Shown: positions 50,674 through 63,729, counted from the first letter of the stretch. The stretch is DNA of 64,000 bases from an uncultured Prochlorococcus sp. (GCA_902519235.1 CABYJE010000003.1:1-64000), one strand, 5' to 3'. Numbers and translations: made by a program. The notes: generated from the letters alone by a model not told the origin.

Positions 50674-51408
50674 TCATGAGGCACGAATCACACCTCTTTC
50701 AACTTGAGCTGGAACAATATCTAAGCAATCAAGTTCAGAGCAACATTTAAAATCATCCTCATAATCTCCAAGACTTGTCAATCTTTTGCCATGGGTTGCA
50801 GTTTTTAAACATTTCAAAATATCATTTTTCCAAAAATCCCAAAGTGCCAAAGCAGCTTGTAATTCGTCATTCAGAATATTAATTTCAAAATCACAGTTCT
50901 GTTTTAGGTATGAGGCCAAAGCACCAGCAGCTAAAGAATCCTCAAGTGAATAAGAACCTTCCCAACCACTGCCAAGTATTAAAACATTTTCACTTTTTAA
51001 TGAAATGATTTTTTCGGCAACTGCTTTTCTATTTGGGAGACCCATAGCAAATAAATGCTTAGCATTTTGAACTTTTTGCAATGATTTAGTCCCATTAGTC
51101 GTACTCATAAATAGTCTTTTACCATTAACAACTTTTTTTGTAACTGATAGAGGAGAATTCCCTAAATCAAAGCCCTCAATCTTCTTTCCGCCTCTCTCTC
51201 CAAGCATTAGTCTCTTTTCAGCTTGCCACTTAATTGCAGATTCTTTTAATAAATCTAAATCTGCAAAAACTTGTATTGAATCAGCTCCATTTTTTAAAGC
51301 CCAAGAGATTGTGGTTGTAGCTCTTAAAACATCAATTACTACTGCAATGTCTGGACTTATTTCTGGAACATCCTTTGCAACGTGATAATAAGTAAGATTA
51401 ATAATCAA
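50674..51408 (-). CDS. comB: 2-phosphosulfolactate phosphatase ComB-like
   Basis: VVIDVLRATTTISWALKNGA, MSTTNGTKSL. Confidence 0.85.
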   Translation of the reverse strand: MIINLTYYHVAKDVPEISPDIAVVIDVLRATTTISWALKNGADSIQVFADLDLLKESAIKWQAEKRLMLGERGGKKIEGFDLGNSPLSVTKKVVNGKRLFMSTTNGTKSLQKVQNAKHLFAMGLPNRKAVAEKIISLKSENVLILGSGWEGSYSLEDSLAAGALASYLKQNCDFEINILNDELQAALALWDFWKNDILKCLKTATHGKRLTSLGDYEDDFKCCSELDCLDIVPAQVERGVIRAS

Positions 51409-51540
51409 GTCCTTTTTTTCTGATTTTATTATAGAAAAGAGTTACTTAAATTGATTATTTTTTTTTTAAAACAAACTTATTGATAATATATAACTAATTT
51501 GTTTTTACAGAAATCTTATCAAGTATTTAATTTGAAAATG

Positions 51541-52848
51541 AATAATATCCGCACAATAAAAGGTGGAATTAATTTAAAAGGAAAAGTAAAAGTACCTGGA
51601 GATAAATCTATTTCTCATAGAGCTTTAATAATAGGCAGTATTGCTGAGGGTGAGACGACTATTGAGGGGTTTTTACATTCTGAAGATCCACTTTCAACTG
51701 CTGATTGTTTAAGAAAATTAGGTGTAAATATTCCAGAAATAAAAAAAAATGAGTCTTTTACTATTTCAGGTTTGGGTCTTGATGGGTTAAAAGAGCCGAA
51801 AGAAATTTTAAATTGTGGGAATTCGGGAACCACCATGAGATTATTAATGGGGTTACTTGCCGGTGAAGAAGGCAAGAATTTTATCTTAACAGGAGATATT
51901 TCTCTTAATGAAAGGCCAATGGAGAGGGTAGGCAAACCATTATCATTGATGGGCGGCAAAATTTTTGGTAGAGAAAAAGGAAACAAAGCTCCAATCTCAA
52001 TTAATGGGAACAAACTAAAAGGATGTGTTATTGGAACCCCTGTAGCTAGTGCTCAAGTAAAATCAGCAATCTTATTGGCAGGCCTAAAAGCTTCTGGAAC
52101 CACTTCTGTTATTGAACCAGCATCTTCAAGAGATCATACTGAAAGAATGTTAAAAGCATTTGGAGCAAACATCAGTATTCGAGGAGAATTAGGAAGGAAT
52201 ATAGTTATTAAGTCAGGGGGCAGCTTAATTGGCCAGAGAGTATTGATTCCTGGAGACATAAGCTCTGCTTCTTTTTGGATGATTGCTGCATCTATTGTTC
52301 CAAATTCAGAGGTTTTAATTCAGAATGTCGGATTAAATCCGACTAGAACAGGGATTTTAAATGTAATGGATTCAATGGGGTGTAATTATGAGATCTTAGA
52401 TAAATCGACTATTGCAGGTGAACCTATTGGATCTATTAAAGTAATAACTTCAAATAATTTAAGATCATTCACTATTGAAGGAGATATTCTTCCAAAACTT
52501 ATAGATGAGATTCCTATCCTTACTGTGGCTGCCTGTTTTTGTAATGGAGTTTCTGAAATTAAGGATGCAAAAGAATTAAGAGTTAAGGAGACAGATCGAT
52601 TAAAAGTCATGGCACGACAGTTACAAAAATTCGGTGCTGAAATAATAGAAAAAGAGGATGGGTTAATTATTAATGGGCAATCAAAATTTCATTCTGCAGA
52701 GGTAGATAGTGAGACAGATCATAGAGTAGCAATGAGTCTTGCTATTGCTTCGCTTCTTGCCAAAGGCACCTCAAAAATCATGAGGGCAGATGCAGCTAGC
52801 GTCTCGTATCCCACTTTTTGGGAAGAGCTTGCCAAACTAACTAACTAG
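51541..52848 (+). CDS. aroA: 3-phosphoshikimate 1-carboxyvinyltransferase
   Basis: [29 protein letters not shown]; internal start [10 protein letters not shown] at ~51538-51541 more likely than 51499. Confidence 0.95.
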   Translation, partial: NNIRTIKGGINLKGKVKVPGDKSISHRALIIGSIAEGETTIEGFLHSEDPLSTADCLRKLGVNIPEIKKNESFTISGLGLDGLKEPKEILNCGNSGTTMRLLMGLLAGEEGKNFILTGDISLNERPMERVGKPLSLMGGKIFGREKGNKAPISINGNKLKGCVIGTPVASAQVKSAILLAGLKASGTTSVIEPASSRDHTERMLKAFGANISIRGELGRNIVIKSGGSLIGQRVLIPGDISSASFWMIAASIVPNSEVLIQNVGLNPTRTGILNVMDSMGCNYEILDKSTIAGEPIGSIKVITSNNLRSFTIEGDILPKLIDEIPILTVAACFCNGVSEIKDAKELRVKETDRLKVMARQLQKFGAEIIEKEDGLIINGQSKFHSAEVDSETDHRVAMSLAIASLLAKGTSKIMRADAASVSYPTFWEELAKLTN

Positions 52849-52858
52849 GCTAAAGCTT

Positions 52859-53770
52859 TTGTCTGAATTAATAGAAGTTTTAACTAAAGATGGTAGTTAC
52901 TCTTTAAGAAGTGAGTTTTTTCAAGAGAACTTCCATAGTTTATTAGGCGCATTGGAGGAAACAAAGTTGAAGTTTACATCTTCCTCTAATTTGCAAAGAT
53001 TTAAGGGTAAATCTATTAATGTTTTGGATATATGTTTTGGTTTAGGATACAATTCCGCTTCTTTATTAGATGAATTAATTAAACAAAAATCGTATTTAAA
53101 TTTATATGCATTGGAGATTGATAAAAAGCCTCTTGAATATTCACTTAGAAATGAATCTTTCCTTAATTTATGGGCTCCAAAAGTCAAAACAATATTTGAA
53201 TCACTATATCGAAAAGATTACTTTGAGGATCAATTTTTTAAGTGCAGTGTTTTGTGGGGTGATGCTAGAGAAAAAATCAAAATTATTCCTTCATCTATTA
53301 AATTCGATCTGATTTATTTAGATGGGTTTTCTCCTCAAAAATGCCCACAAGTATGGACAATTGAATTTTTATCTAAAGTCGTAGAAAATCTTAATTCTCA
53401 GGGTTATTTAATAACTTATTCTTCTTCAGCGGCAGTAAGAAAAACTTTAAGAAATCTTGGATTAGAAATTTTTAGTATTAAGCCAAGTTTTAAAAACAGA
53501 ACTTTTTGGAGTCTGGGAACTGTCGCAATATCAAAATTTGATAAGAATAAATTGAAACCTAATTTCAATTTTGAAAAGTTATCTTTAATGGAAGAGGAAC
53601 ACCTCTTAACTAAAGCTAGTATTCCATATAGAGATCAAGATTTAAACTCAAGCAAAGACGATATAATCAATAGAAGATTAAATGAGCAATTATTCTCAAA
53701 TTTATTATCTACAAATAAATGGAGGCACAAGTGGGAAATGACGAAGTTATCCGTTAAGAGTAAGATTTAA
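52859..53770 (+). CDS. MnmC/MnmD-like tRNA methyltransferase domain protein
   Basis: VLDICFGLGYNSASLLDE, FDLIYLDGFSPQKCPQVWTIEFL. Confidence 0.82.
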   Translation: MSELIEVLTKDGSYSLRSEFFQENFHSLLGALEETKLKFTSSSNLQRFKGKSINVLDICFGLGYNSASLLDELIKQKSYLNLYALEIDKKPLEYSLRNESFLNLWAPKVKTIFESLYRKDYFEDQFFKCSVLWGDAREKIKIIPSSIKFDLIYLDGFSPQKCPQVWTIEFLSKVVENLNSQGYLITYSSSAAVRKTLRNLGLEIFSIKPSFKNRTFWSLGTVAISKFDKNKLKPNFNFEKLSLMEEEHLLTKASIPYRDQDLNSSKDDIINRRLNEQLFSNLLSTNKWRHKWEMTKLSVKSKI

Positions 53771-53789
53771 ATAAGGATTTCCAATAAAC

Positions 53790-55139
53790 ATGTTAAGTGT
53801 TGCGATATTAGCGGCAGGCAAAGGCACTAGGATGGAAAGCTCATTGCCAAAAGTTTTACATAAAATTTCTGGTAAAAGTCTTCTGCAAAGAGTAATTGAT
53901 TCATGTGCCGAATTAAAACCTGATCAAATTTTCGTAATTACTGGACACAAATCAAAAGAAGTCCAAAAGTCAATACCAAACGATAAAAAAATCCATGTTG
54001 TTATTCAAGAACCTCAATCAGGAACGGGTCACGCTATCCAGGTACTTTGTAGAGAAGTAAAAAAACATGAAGGCAAACTTTTGGTACTTAACGGCGATTT
54101 GCCACTTATTAGGCCTAGTACTCTAAAAAGACTTTTATATTTACATGATTCAAAAAATTCTGATGTTTCTTTAATTACTACAAAGAAAACAAATCCTCAT
54201 GGATATGGCAGAGTTTTTTTGAAGGGGGATTTTATAGAGAGAATTGTTGAAGAGAAAGACTGCAATGATCTAGAGAGAGAAACCCAGTTAATAAATGCAG
54301 GTGTTTACTGTTTTAACTGGGGTAACTTGTCAGAAATAATTAATACCTTGCAAAGTAATAATAATCAAAAAGAGATTTACTTAACAGATACAATATCTTT
54401 GCTAAAAAATTCCTTAAGCCTCGAGGTAGAGGATAATGGAGAGCTTCAAGGTATTAATAACAGAATTCAACTATCCGAGTGCGAGGAAAGTATTCAGAAT
54501 TTAATTAAAGAAAAGCATATGCTTAATGGTGTAACTTTTATAAATAAAGCAAGTTGTTCAATTAGTGAAGAAGCTGAAATTGGTAAGGATGTGATTATAG
54601 AGGCTAATACACATATAAGAGGAAATACCAAAATAAATAGTCATTGCATTATTGGACCAAATACTTTTATTGAGAATTCTATTGTGGGATTAAATTGTGA
54701 AATTTCAAACTCTACTGTTTATGCTTCTCATATAATGGATAATATAAAAATTGGCCCTTATAGTCATATAAGACCTAATTCCAAAATATCTTCCTTTAGC
54801 AAAGTAGGAAATTTTGTTGAAATCAAAAATAGTCAATTAGAGGAAGAATCTAAAGTAAACCATTTAAGTTATATTGGCGATTCTATTATTGGAAGATCTA
54901 CAAATATTGGAGCGGGTACTATTACTGCAAATTTTGATGGTCAGAAAAAACATCAAACGAAAATTGGTAAAAATTCCAGTATTGGTGCAAATACAGTTTT
55001 TGTAGCGCCAATAAATCTCGGGGAATCAGTTACAACAGGAGCTGGTTCAGTGATCACTAAAGACTCCAAAGATAATTCGTTAGCAATATCAAGAACTAAG
55101 CAAGTAAATATAGAAAATTGGGAAAGAAAGAAATCCTGA
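53790..55139 (+). CDS. glmU: Bifunctional GlmU
   Basis: [23 protein letters not shown], hexapeptide repeats, [11 protein letters not shown]. Confidence 0.95.
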   Translation: MLSVAILAAGKGTRMESSLPKVLHKISGKSLLQRVIDSCAELKPDQIFVITGHKSKEVQKSIPNDKKIHVVIQEPQSGTGHAIQVLCREVKKHEGKLLVLNGDLPLIRPSTLKRLLYLHDSKNSDVSLITTKKTNPHGYGRVFLKGDFIERIVEEKDCNDLERETQLINAGVYCFNWGNLSEIINTLQSNNNQKEIYLTDTISLLKNSLSLEVEDNGELQGINNRIQLSECEESIQNLIKEKHMLNGVTFINKASCSISEEAEIGKDVIIEANTHIRGNTKINSHCIIGPNTFIENSIVGLNCEISNSTVYASHIMDNIKIGPYSHIRPNSKISSFSKVGNFVEIKNSQLEEESKVNHLSYIGDSIIGRSTNIGAGTITANFDGQKKHQTKIGKNSSIGANTVFVAPINLGESVTTGAGSVITKDSKDNSLAISRTKQVNIENWERKKS

Positions 55140-55140
55140 T

Positions 55141-56514
55141 CTAATTGATTAATTCAATAATTTTTTCAAGTTGCCAACATCTACTCCCTTTTATAAGAAT
55201 AGAATCACCTCTTTTTGTGGATTTATTTATCTCTTTAGGTACATCGTTGATATTATTAAAAACTAAAAATTTTTTCTTATCTTTTAGATAATCGCTATAA
55301 ATCTTTTCATTTTTTTTATCGCAAATAAATAAACACTTTTCTATGTCTGAATTATTAATTAAGTTGAATATTTCTTTATGAAATTTTTCAGATTCTTTTC
55401 CCAATTCTTGCATACTTCCAAATATAAAAAATTTATTTCTCGGTTTTTCAAGCAGGTTTTCAATACATGCTTTAACTGACTCTGGCGAAGCATTATATGT
55501 TTCATCATATATATTTGTTTTTACTGATTTAAGAATTTTATTCCTTCCACCTAAAATCGCAAAATCAAATTTATTAAAACTTTCAAAATCAATGCCTAGC
55601 TCTTTGGCAACTGCATAAGCAAATAAGAAATTCGAAGCATTGTGAAAACCCTCAAATGGAATTTCAAAGGTATTTTCATCGATTATTATTGTTTTATTCG
55701 AACGATTATAAAATCCTCGCAAATTATCATCTTTCCTGAAACTTTCCTTTTGATTTTCTATATTTAATAGTTCTACTTTTATAAGTCTACCTTTCCAAAA
55801 TTCCTTTAAAGTTTTTTCTAGGAATGGATCATTTGCGGGAATTATTACGACTCCTTCCGGATTTAAGAACTTACTAATTTCACATTTTGCAAAAGTAATA
55901 TTTTTTTTTGAACCTAATAATCCAATATGAGCTGAGCCTATGTTAGTAATAACTGCAATATCGGGTTCACTATATTTAGATAAATTCTCAATCTGTCCAA
56001 GGCCTCTCATCCCCATCTCAAGAACTAAAGCTTGATCTTCTATATCTGTAGAAAGAATAGTAAGGCCAACTCCAATCTCATTATTAAAATTTGCATGAGA
56101 TAATTTAATTTTTCCAAGTTTATTTAAAACTCCCCCAATCATTTCTTTTGTAGTTGTTTTACCCACTGAACCAGTTATTGCGATAATAGGGATATTTAAT
56201 TTTTTTCTTTTTAGCAATGCTAATTTTTGAAATGCCTCTAATGTGTCATTTACAACCCAATAAGGAAAATTACTAGGAAGTAATCTCTGCATCCCTTTTT
56301 TAATTACTACTGATTTAACTCCTTTATCTAAAACATCTGGAAGGAAACTATGTCCATCAAAGTTTTTACCCCTTATAGCTATAAAAAGATCATTTTTTAA
56401 TAAAGTTCTACTATCAATACTTATATTTTTAAAATTTAAAAAATCTCTTTTGCCCTCGCTCAGATTTTTAATATCCCCCAAAACATTGTTTAATTCTGAT
56501 AAAGAGAATTCCAT
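55141..56514 (-). CDS. murF: UDP-MurNAc-tripeptide:D-Ala-D-Ala ligase
   Basis: AITGSVGKTTTKEM, DETYNASPESV. Confidence 0.93.
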   Translation of the reverse strand: MEFSLSELNNVLGDIKNLSEGKRDFLNFKNISIDSRTLLKNDLFIAIRGKNFDGHSFLPDVLDKGVKSVVIKKGMQRLLPSNFPYWVVNDTLEAFQKLALLKRKKLNIPIIAITGSVGKTTTKEMIGGVLNKLGKIKLSHANFNNEIGVGLTILSTDIEDQALVLEMGMRGLGQIENLSKYSEPDIAVITNIGSAHIGLLGSKKNITFAKCEISKFLNPEGVVIIPANDPFLEKTLKEFWKGRLIKVELLNIENQKESFRKDDNLRGFYNRSNKTIIIDENTFEIPFEGFHNASNFLFAYAVAKELGIDFESFNKFDFAILGGRNKILKSVKTNIYDETYNASPESVKACIENLLEKPRNKFFIFGSMQELGKESEKFHKEIFNLINNSDIEKCLFICDKKNEKIYSDYLKDKKKFLVFNNINDVPKEINKSTKRGDSILIKGSRCWQLEKIIELIN

Positions 56515-56526
56515 GAAAAGATTAAG

Positions 56527-57978
56527 TCAAACCTTTTTTAAAGATGGATCAGCCGATTGTCCGTAAGAGAATTTTTCAACTTCAGCAAAATCTGGAGATG
56601 GTTCTTTTATTCCACAAACATCTTTATACATGACTTCGTATTCCAGTGCGGATCTTTGCCAACTAAACTCTTGGCTCATTGCTCTTTTTTGCAATAACTC
56701 CCAACTCTCTTTATGCCTAAAGGCCTCCCATGACCTTACTAAAGATGTATAGAAATCTATAGGTTCAAAGCGATCGAAGCAAAAACCAGTTCCACTATTA
56801 TTTTCTGGATCATAAGGTAAAACTGTATCAACTAAACCTCCTACTCGCCTTACTATTGGAATAGAACCATATCTCATAGCAAGTAGTTGACTAATGCCAC
56901 AAGGTTCGAATCTACTTGGCATTAAAAATGCATCAGACCCACCATATATAAGTCTTGATAAAGAATCATCATATGTAAGGAATACTGAAAATCTTCCTGG
57001 GTAATCTAATGCAAGTTGCCATAATCCTGACTCTAAATATCTATCTCCAGTCCCTAAAACAACTATTTGCGAATCTGTATATGCTAAAAGTCTTCTTGAA
57101 ACTTGTAGAAGTAAGTCAACCCCTTTCTGATCAACTAACCTACTGACCATACCTAAAAGATATTTTTTAGGATTAACTTCAAGACCCATTTCTCTCTGCA
57201 GAATTTTTTTATTTTCTAGCCTATTTTCTAAATTCTTAATACTAAATTTTGCAGGTAAAACTGGATCTTTGCCTGGATTCCATTCATCAAGATCAATACC
57301 ATTAAGAATTCCCCTTAATTTACCTGAAATGTAATTAAGTAATCCTTCAAGGCTTTCTCCGTATTCATGAGTTTTAATTTCATCCGCATAAGTAGGAGAA
57401 ACAGCATTGACCCTATCTGCATACAACATAGCCGCAGCCATTGTGTGGTCACCATGCATATACCAAGGACACCAAGTCATTTTTTCAAGTTTCCATCTCC
57501 AAGGGCCTTGGTATTTTAAATTATGAATTGTGAAGACAGTACTAATTTCAGGGTCCTGATGCATCCACACAGGAATCATTCCAGTGTGCCAATCATGGCA
57601 ATGGAGAACTTGAGGTTTCCAACAATTCCAGGCAAATTCTGCAGTGGCACTGGCAAAAAATGTAAAGCGCCAGTCCTCATTTTCGCCTCCATATATTTGG
57701 TCAGAATCAAATATTGGATGACCCACTAGGTAAATCACATAATTATGTATGGGATGTTTTGCTTCATATACGGCGAAATCAGTGCCCATTGTATTTGCTC
57801 TAAAGACTGGTTCATTCGATACCTCTAAAAGACTCCACAATTTACCGTATCCTGGAATTATTACCCTTACATCGTGGCCAAGTTTTATCAAAGATGGAGG
57901 TAACGAACCAACCACATCTCCCATACCTCCAACTTTGATCATTGGAGCACATTCAGCAGCGGCAAGAAGAATTCTCAT
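56527..57978 (-). CDS. glgA: Glycogen synthase
   Basis: [37 protein letters not shown]. Confidence 0.95.
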   Translation of the reverse strand: MRILLAAAECAPMIKVGGMGDVVGSLPPSLIKLGHDVRVIIPGYGKLWSLLEVSNEPVFRANTMGTDFAVYEAKHPIHNYVIYLVGHPIFDSDQIYGGENEDWRFTFFASATAEFAWNCWKPQVLHCHDWHTGMIPVWMHQDPEISTVFTIHNLKYQGPWRWKLEKMTWCPWYMHGDHTMAAAMLYADRVNAVSPTYADEIKTHEYGESLEGLLNYISGKLRGILNGIDLDEWNPGKDPVLPAKFSIKNLENRLENKKILQREMGLEVNPKKYLLGMVSRLVDQKGVDLLLQVSRRLLAYTDSQIVVLGTGDRYLESGLWQLALDYPGRFSVFLTYDDSLSRLIYGGSDAFLMPSRFEPCGISQLLAMRYGSIPIVRRVGGLVDTVLPYDPENNSGTGFCFDRFEPIDFYTSLVRSWEAFRHKESWELLQKRAMSQEFSWQRSALEYEVMYKDVCGIKEPSPDFAEVEKFSYGQSADPSLKKV

Positions 57979-58012
57979 TGATAATTATTTAAAAAGTTCT
58001 TTTGAAAATAAA

Positions 58013-58870
58013 CTAGGGTGTCCACTTATAGTCAGAAAAGTCTGGTGGACGCTTTTCAAGAAAGGCATCTCTACCTTCTTGAGCTTCTTCAGTCGAATAA
58101 AATAATTGGGTAGTGTATCCAGATAATTCTTGAATACCCGCAATCCCATCATTCTCCGCATTGAATGAAGCTTTAAGAATACGAATAGCAGTTGGACTAT
58201 TTCGTAAAATCTCTCTTGCCCAGATTACACCCTCAGCTTCTAATTCTTCAATCTTTGTAATTGCATTTATCAAGCCCATATTAAGAGCTTCTTTGGAATT
58301 ATATTTTCTACATAAAAACCAAATTTCTTTTGCTTTTCTTTGACCAACAATTCTTGCCAAATAACTAGATCCAAAACCCGCATCAAAACTACCAACTCTT
58401 GGACCTGTTTGACCAAATATTGCATTTTCAGAGGCGATACTGAGATCACAAATTAAATGTAGTACCTGCCCTCCTCCAATTGCGAAACCAGGTACTAAAG
58501 CAATAACCACTTTAGGCAAACTTCTTATTAATCTTTGAAGTTCAAGTACATTTAATCTTTGCTTCCCCTCATCATTTTTATATCCATTTTTACCCCTTAC
58601 ACTCTGATCACCTCCAGAGCAAAAAGAATAAATACCTCTCTTGTCAGGTCCCGCACCTGTAAAGAGAACTACGCCAATAGTTTCATCATTTCTTACGATA
58701 TCAAATGCGTCAATGAGTTCATCTACAGTTTGTGGCCTAAATGCATTTCTTTTTTCAGGCCGATTAATTGCAATTCTCGCGATTCCCTCATCTGATTTGT
58801 GAAACAATATATCCTCATAAGATTTGCATTCTGACCAATTTAAAGTTGTTTTTCCAGGTAATACTTTCAT
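58013..58870 (-). CDS. menB: 1,4-dihydroxy-2-naphthoyl-CoA synthase
   Basis: [39 protein letters not shown]. Confidence 0.95.
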   Translation of the reverse strand: MKVLPGKTTLNWSECKSYEDILFHKSDEGIARIAINRPEKRNAFRPQTVDELIDAFDIVRNDETIGVVLFTGAGPDKRGIYSFCSGGDQSVRGKNGYKNDEGKQRLNVLELQRLIRSLPKVVIALVPGFAIGGGQVLHLICDLSIASENAIFGQTGPRVGSFDAGFGSSYLARIVGQRKAKEIWFLCRKYNSKEALNMGLINAITKIEELEAEGVIWAREILRNSPTAIRILKASFNAENDGIAGIQELSGYTTQLFYSTEEAQEGRDAFLEKRPPDFSDYKWTP

Positions 58871-58904
58871 GAAATCTAATTATTAAAGATAGAAAATGAT
58901 AAAT

Positions 58905-60668
58905 TTAACTGCCAATTATTTTTTCTAGCAAGGCATTTTTTTCACAAATTTCATTTTCTGGATCAACATCAACTTTAATTATTACAGATTTCTGTATAGA
59001 AATGCTCCAATCTAATGCCTCTCGTAATTTTTTAAAATTTGCCACACTTTTAAACTTTACTTGATACCCCTCTGCGAGTTTTGGCCAGTTTATTTCTTTT
59101 GGCATAAGAAATAGTTTTTTTAATTCATCTTCTTTTAAATTTTTTTTATAAATACGATTAAATATATTTCCGCCATTATTATTTATTAGAAGAATTATTA
59201 AATTCATATCAATTGAATTTTCAATCAGCCAACCGTTTATATCATGAATAAAAGCCAAATCTCCAGTCACAAGAAGTAGAGGATTTTTAATTCTAGAAAT
59301 ACCTAATGCAATAGATAAAGTACCGTCTATGCCGGAAGCGCCCCTAAAGCTGAAACAATTTCTTGTTAAAGTACCATTTTCTGAAAATGTGAGCCAATCT
59401 CTAATCGGGCTACTCGCCGAGAGCATTATTGGATTTTCAGCTGGCCAAAGTTTTGGAACAAGATTTGCAAGCATATACTCAGTAATTTGATGATCATCAG
59501 TAATTTTCTCTTTTAAAATTTTTTTAATCAGCTCGCCTTCCTCCATTAGACCTAGAGCCATGGGAGTAAGAGGCTTTTTATTTTTATCGTTAATTGATAA
59601 TTCTGCTAACAAGAGAGTAGTAAAATTTGATAGCCCAAAATCATATTCAAATGATTTTTTTAAAGGGTCCAATTTTCTGTAGTTTTTTTCTTTTATAAGA
59701 ATTTGTATCCCTTTGAAGTTTAATAAAAACTTCTCCAAATCAATTGAGGATGACATAGGGCCAATCCTCAAAAGTTGATGACAATTTATTGAATTTTTAT
59801 TTTTTTTTAAGACTAATTCCCAATTCACGACTAGTCCTCTCAAACCAGAATAAACACCTGAAACAGGATCAGCAAATACTGGCCAACCAGTAATCTGTTG
59901 TAATCTTTCTAAAGACTTATTGAAAGAAGTTAAATCATTTATGGAACCTTGATAGGGACCTACCAAAATAATGCCGGATTTATCTAAATTTAAATTTTTT
60001 GAAATTTCGAAGAATTTGTTTTTATCAGACTTTATTTCAACTTCCTGAAATATATATTTTTTCTTTAAATAAATTCTCTCAAAAACCTTTAAAACATTTT
60101 TTTTATTTAAAAATGAAATATCTAAAGGCTTATCTATTGGAATATTTAAATGAATAGGACCAGGGAAGGTTGATATTTGTTTCTCAATAGTTCGAACTAA
60201 ATTCAAGATTTCATTTTCTTGTGTTTCATGAAGTCCATCTAGATTTGTACTTAAAACTCTTCTGCAGACTGAACTCAAAAAATCTTCTTGATTTACTGTT
60301 TGATTGGCGCCACAATTTTTTAATCTTAAGGGTCTATCAGCAGTAAGAAATATAATACCTTTACAAGATCGGTCTGCCTCAACTGCTGCTGGCAATAAGT
60401 TACTTACAGCAGTCCCAGAAGTCGTAATAACTAAAGAAAGATTCCCTGATGCAGCAGAAATTCCAAGAGAATGAAATCCCGCAGATCTCTCATCTATCGA
60501 ATTAAAAATATTTACCAGTCCTAATTTATTTAATTCTCCAGCAGCTATTGCTAAAGGTGCTGATCTACTTCCAGGACATATTATTAAATTTTGAACTCCT
60601 ATTTTTATAAGAAGATTCAAAAGTTGTAAACTTCTAAGAAAATTTTTGCATTCAATAGATGATGTCAT
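58905..60668 (-). CDS. menD: MenD (SEPHCHC synthase)
   Basis: [42 protein letters not shown]. Confidence 0.95.
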   Translation of the reverse strand: MTSSIECKNFLRSLQLLNLLIKIGVQNLIICPGSRSAPLAIAAGELNKLGLVNIFNSIDERSAGFHSLGISAASGNLSLVITTSGTAVSNLLPAAVEADRSCKGIIFLTADRPLRLKNCGANQTVNQEDFLSSVCRRVLSTNLDGLHETQENEILNLVRTIEKQISTFPGPIHLNIPIDKPLDISFLNKKNVLKVFERIYLKKKYIFQEVEIKSDKNKFFEISKNLNLDKSGIILVGPYQGSINDLTSFNKSLERLQQITGWPVFADPVSGVYSGLRGLVVNWELVLKKNKNSINCHQLLRIGPMSSSIDLEKFLLNFKGIQILIKEKNYRKLDPLKKSFEYDFGLSNFTTLLLAELSINDKNKKPLTPMALGLMEEGELIKKILKEKITDDHQITEYMLANLVPKLWPAENPIMLSASSPIRDWLTFSENGTLTRNCFSFRGASGIDGTLSIALGISRIKNPLLLVTGDLAFIHDINGWLIENSIDMNLIILLINNNGGNIFNRIYKKNLKEDELKKLFLMPKEINWPKLAEGYQVKFKSVANFKKLREALDWSISIQKSVIIKVDVDPENEICEKNALLEKIIGS

Positions 60669-60718
60669 AATTTATATAAATGCTTTGGGATTTTCCTTAT
60701 AACTGAATTAAATAAAAC

Positions 60719-61303
60719 ATGGCTACAACTCAAGAAAAAAGAAATTCAATAATAAAGGATTTAAAAAATCTTTTAATCTGGATATTTATAGCTTTAATTA
60801 TACGATGGCAGGTTATAGAGCCAAGATGGATTCCATCTGGTTCAATGCTTCCAACTCTTCAAATACAAGATAAAATTCTTGTTGAGAAACTAACCCCCAA
60901 AATCACATCCAAATCAAATCTTTCAAAATTAAAAAATAAAATAGTTGTTTTTAACGTTCCAGAACAATTAATTAATGCTGGTTATAAAGCAGATACTGCA
61001 CTAATAAAAAGAGTAATTGCAATACCTGGAGACAAGGTAGAAGTAAGAGATGGTAACCTTTTCTTAAATGATATCGCTCAAAACAATTACGTTTTTGACA
61101 AAAATATTAATTATTCAATGGGGCCATTTATTGTCCCTGAAGAATCATTATGGGTGATGGGAGATAATAGAAATAACAGTATGGACTCACATATTTGGGG
61201 ATTTTTACCATATGAAAAGGTTATTGGTAAAGCTATTTTTAGATATTGGCCTTTCAACAAAATTGGACCTATTCGGTTCCCTGCCCTTAATAATTTAGAT
61301 TAA
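60719..61303 (+). CDS. lepB: Signal peptidase I
   Basis: IPSGSMLPTLQIQDKILVEK, LIKRVIAIPGDKVEV, MGDNRNNSMDSH. Confidence 0.94.
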   Translation: MATTQEKRNSIIKDLKNLLIWIFIALIIRWQVIEPRWIPSGSMLPTLQIQDKILVEKLTPKITSKSNLSKLKNKIVVFNVPEQLINAGYKADTALIKRVIAIPGDKVEVRDGNLFLNDIAQNNYVFDKNINYSMGPFIVPEESLWVMGDNRNNSMDSHIWGFLPYEKVIGKAIFRYWPFNKIGPIRFPALNNLD

Positions 61304-61348
61304 TGGGTACGTGATGTTGTAGGGTTTTTATATCTTGAAGTTGTAGAA

Positions 61349-61684
61349 ATGTTTAATCCAGAATTTCTTGCTACTGAAAATAATGATCCAAACGATGAGA
61401 ATGATCTAATCCAATATTTACAAAAACAATCTCCAGAAGTTCTGCAAAGAGTAGCAAAATCAGCTAGTGAAGATATTCAAGAAATTATTAGACATAATGT
61501 TCAAGGTCTTCTTGGAATGCTTCCTTCTGATCAATTTGATGTAAAAATAACATCTTCAAAAGACAACATTGCTAATTTATTATCTTCTGCAATGATGACA
61601 GGATATTTCTTAAGACAAATGGAGCAAAGAAAAGAGCTTGAACATACTCTTAAAAATGATGAAAACATGTCTATTGAAGAATAG
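61349..61684 (+). CDS. DUF760-like conserved cyanobacterial protein
   Basis: VLQRVAKSASEDIQEIIRHNVQGLLGMLPSDQFDVKI...MMTGYFLRQMEQRKEL. Confidence 0.75.
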   Translation: MFNPEFLATENNDPNDENDLIQYLQKQSPEVLQRVAKSASEDIQEIIRHNVQGLLGMLPSDQFDVKITSSKDNIANLLSSAMMTGYFLRQMEQRKELEHTLKNDENMSIEE

Positions 61685-61687
61685 TTT

Positions 61688-62860
61688 TTAAAGATTAACT
61701 TCTTCAGGAATTATTCCTAGTTCAAACAACTTTTTATATAAACCCATTAAAAATTTATTATCCTCAGGAAGTTTGTCCCACTTTTGGGAATTAATTTCAT
61801 TAATTAATTTTTGACAATCTTCTATTGTAAATTTTATAGGGGCTGTAAAATGAGCTGGAATTAAATATTCCATATCTTCAAAAGACTTGATATTTTCTAA
61901 CCATTTAAGTAAAACTTCTTTTGAACGCGGAAAAATTAATTTTTGTAAAACTGGTGCAATTTGAATCTTAGGAGTATCTTTACCCATTATTTCAATAAGA
62001 GAGGATTCCCAATCTTCATCCCATAAAAAGGGATAAATACCGAAATGAGATCTCCAATTTCTAAGGTCTTTTTTGAATGAATTATCAAATATTTTTTTTA
62101 AAGGTGGAATATTTAATTTTCCTGGTTTCAAAAAAGAAGAAAACAAGACTAACCTTTTCCATCCTTTTTTTCTTTGTTCGATGGAGTCAATCAAAGGTTC
62201 ATCTCCTCTCTCTCTAGCATGAAAAAGAAGTGGTGTTGGATCAAAATTAAATATCTCAGGTGGTGTTGAGTCTATTCCAACTATTGCATCTGTTACATGC
62301 AGAGTTTTTGTAGGATAATGAAAACAGCTTATCTCCTGATATCTTCCAAGACCTAAATTCAGTGGACCTAATGAAGACCATTTAAAGGCGTTTGAATGTG
62401 GAGTACCATCCTCAAAAAGTAATCTTGATCTTTTTGATGGAATTCCTAAAAAATCTAGTGGGAGATTTATGGGAAAACTCCATTGTCCAGGACAAAGCCA
62501 AATTTCAGCATCTTTAAAAATTCTTGAAAGAGCTGGCAGTCCGATTTTATGTTCTAGTCCAGAGGCACTCGGTAGAATTATTGTTTTTACTTTGCCGTGA
62601 ATCGCAATTAGTTTTTCTAACTCATTTATTAATTCTTTTGTCGGAGGTAGTGGATTTATTAGCATCAATCCATCATCAACCTTTATTACCGTCATTCTTA
62701 TTGGAACCGCCACATAATAAAGTCCCTGTATTTGTTCCAAGGACCATATTTGATCAGGAATTAATTCTCTGAAAATTGTTTTCTTTTTTCCATAAGGATA
62801 TAAGGGGAATAATGGCCACCAATTCCATTTTTTATTTAAAGTTTCTTCCACCACTATCAT
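61688..62860 (-). CDS. DUF4336-like conserved protein
   Basis: WSLEQIQGLYYVAVPIRMTVIKVDDGLMLINPLPPTKELINEL. Confidence 0.7.
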   Translation of the reverse strand: MIVVEETLNKKWNWWPLFPLYPYGKKKTIFRELIPDQIWSLEQIQGLYYVAVPIRMTVIKVDDGLMLINPLPPTKELINELEKLIAIHGKVKTIILPSASGLEHKIGLPALSRIFKDAEIWLCPGQWSFPINLPLDFLGIPSKRSRLLFEDGTPHSNAFKWSSLGPLNLGLGRYQEISCFHYPTKTLHVTDAIVGIDSTPPEIFNFDPTPLLFHARERGDEPLIDSIEQRKKGWKRLVLFSSFLKPGKLNIPPLKKIFDNSFKKDLRNWRSHFGIYPFLWDEDWESSLIEIMGKDTPKIQIAPVLQKLIFPRSKEVLLKWLENIKSFEDMEYLIPAHFTAPIKFTIEDCQKLINEINSQKWDKLPEDNKFLMGLYKKLFELGIIPEEVNL

Positions 62861-63729
62861 TTATACCCATTAAATAATTTCTTTAACTTAAATATTCCGT
62901 ATCTTGGAGCGAATAAAAAGGCAAATAAAAATATAAAAGTTTGTGCTAAGACAATTGATCCACCTGTTTCAAGATCAAACCAAAAACTAACATAGATTCC
63001 TATTAGGCTTGAGATAATGGCACTTAATACTGAAATTACCGTCATATTATCGAACTTATCCGTCAGTAAATATGCTGTAGCCCCTGGTGTAATCAACATT
63101 GCAACTACTAAAATAATTCCAACCGACTGTAAGCCCACAACAGCTGCCAAAGATAAACATGTGAGCAGTAAATAATGAAGAAAAAACACGTTAATCCCAA
63201 CTGTTTTTGCATGCCTGGGATCAAAACAATAAAGCATTAAATCTTTTCTAAAAATTGATAAAAGGATTACTACCAATAAAGAAATGAATATGGTTTGTTT
63301 TACATCTGAAAGTGATATTCCTAATGGACTACCAAAAAGAATAGAATGCAGATCAATATTACTTTTAATCTTAGAAACCAATACGATTCCAAGAGCGAAA
63401 AATCCAGTAAATACCAACCCAATAACAGTATCTTCCTTAACTCTAGATTTCTGCTTAATAAACCCTATCAAGGCAACAGAACCAACCCCGAAAATAAATG
63501 CCCCTAATGAGAAAGGAAGACCTAATGCATAAGCAACCACAACACCAGGCATTACCGAATGTGAGACTGCATCTCCCATCAAAGCCCATCCTTTAAGAGT
63601 CAAATAACTTGAAAGAAAGCCACAAACAGCTGCAACTAATGAACTCATAAGAAGTGCTTTTCTCATGAAATCATGAGTTAAAGGATCTTTGATGAATGAA
63701 TCTAAAGTTAAAAAAGAACAGAGCTCCAT
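62857..63729 (-). CDS. Mn/Zn ABC transporter permease
   Basis: ALLMSSLVAAVCGFLSSYLTLKGWALMGDAVSHSVMPGVV. Confidence 0.9.
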   Translation of the reverse strand: MELCSFLTLDSFIKDPLTHDFMRKALLMSSLVAAVCGFLSSYLTLKGWALMGDAVSHSVMPGVVVAYALGLPFSLGAFIFGVGSVALIGFIKQKSRVKEDTVIGLVFTGFFALGIVLVSKIKSNIDLHSILFGSPLGISLSDVKQTIFISLLVVILLSIFRKDLMLYCFDPRHAKTVGINVFFLHYLLLTCLSLAAVVGLQSVGIILVVAMLITPGATAYLLTDKFDNMTVISVLSAIISSLIGIYVSFWFDLETGGSIVLAQTFIFLFAFLFAPRYGIFKLKKLFNGYK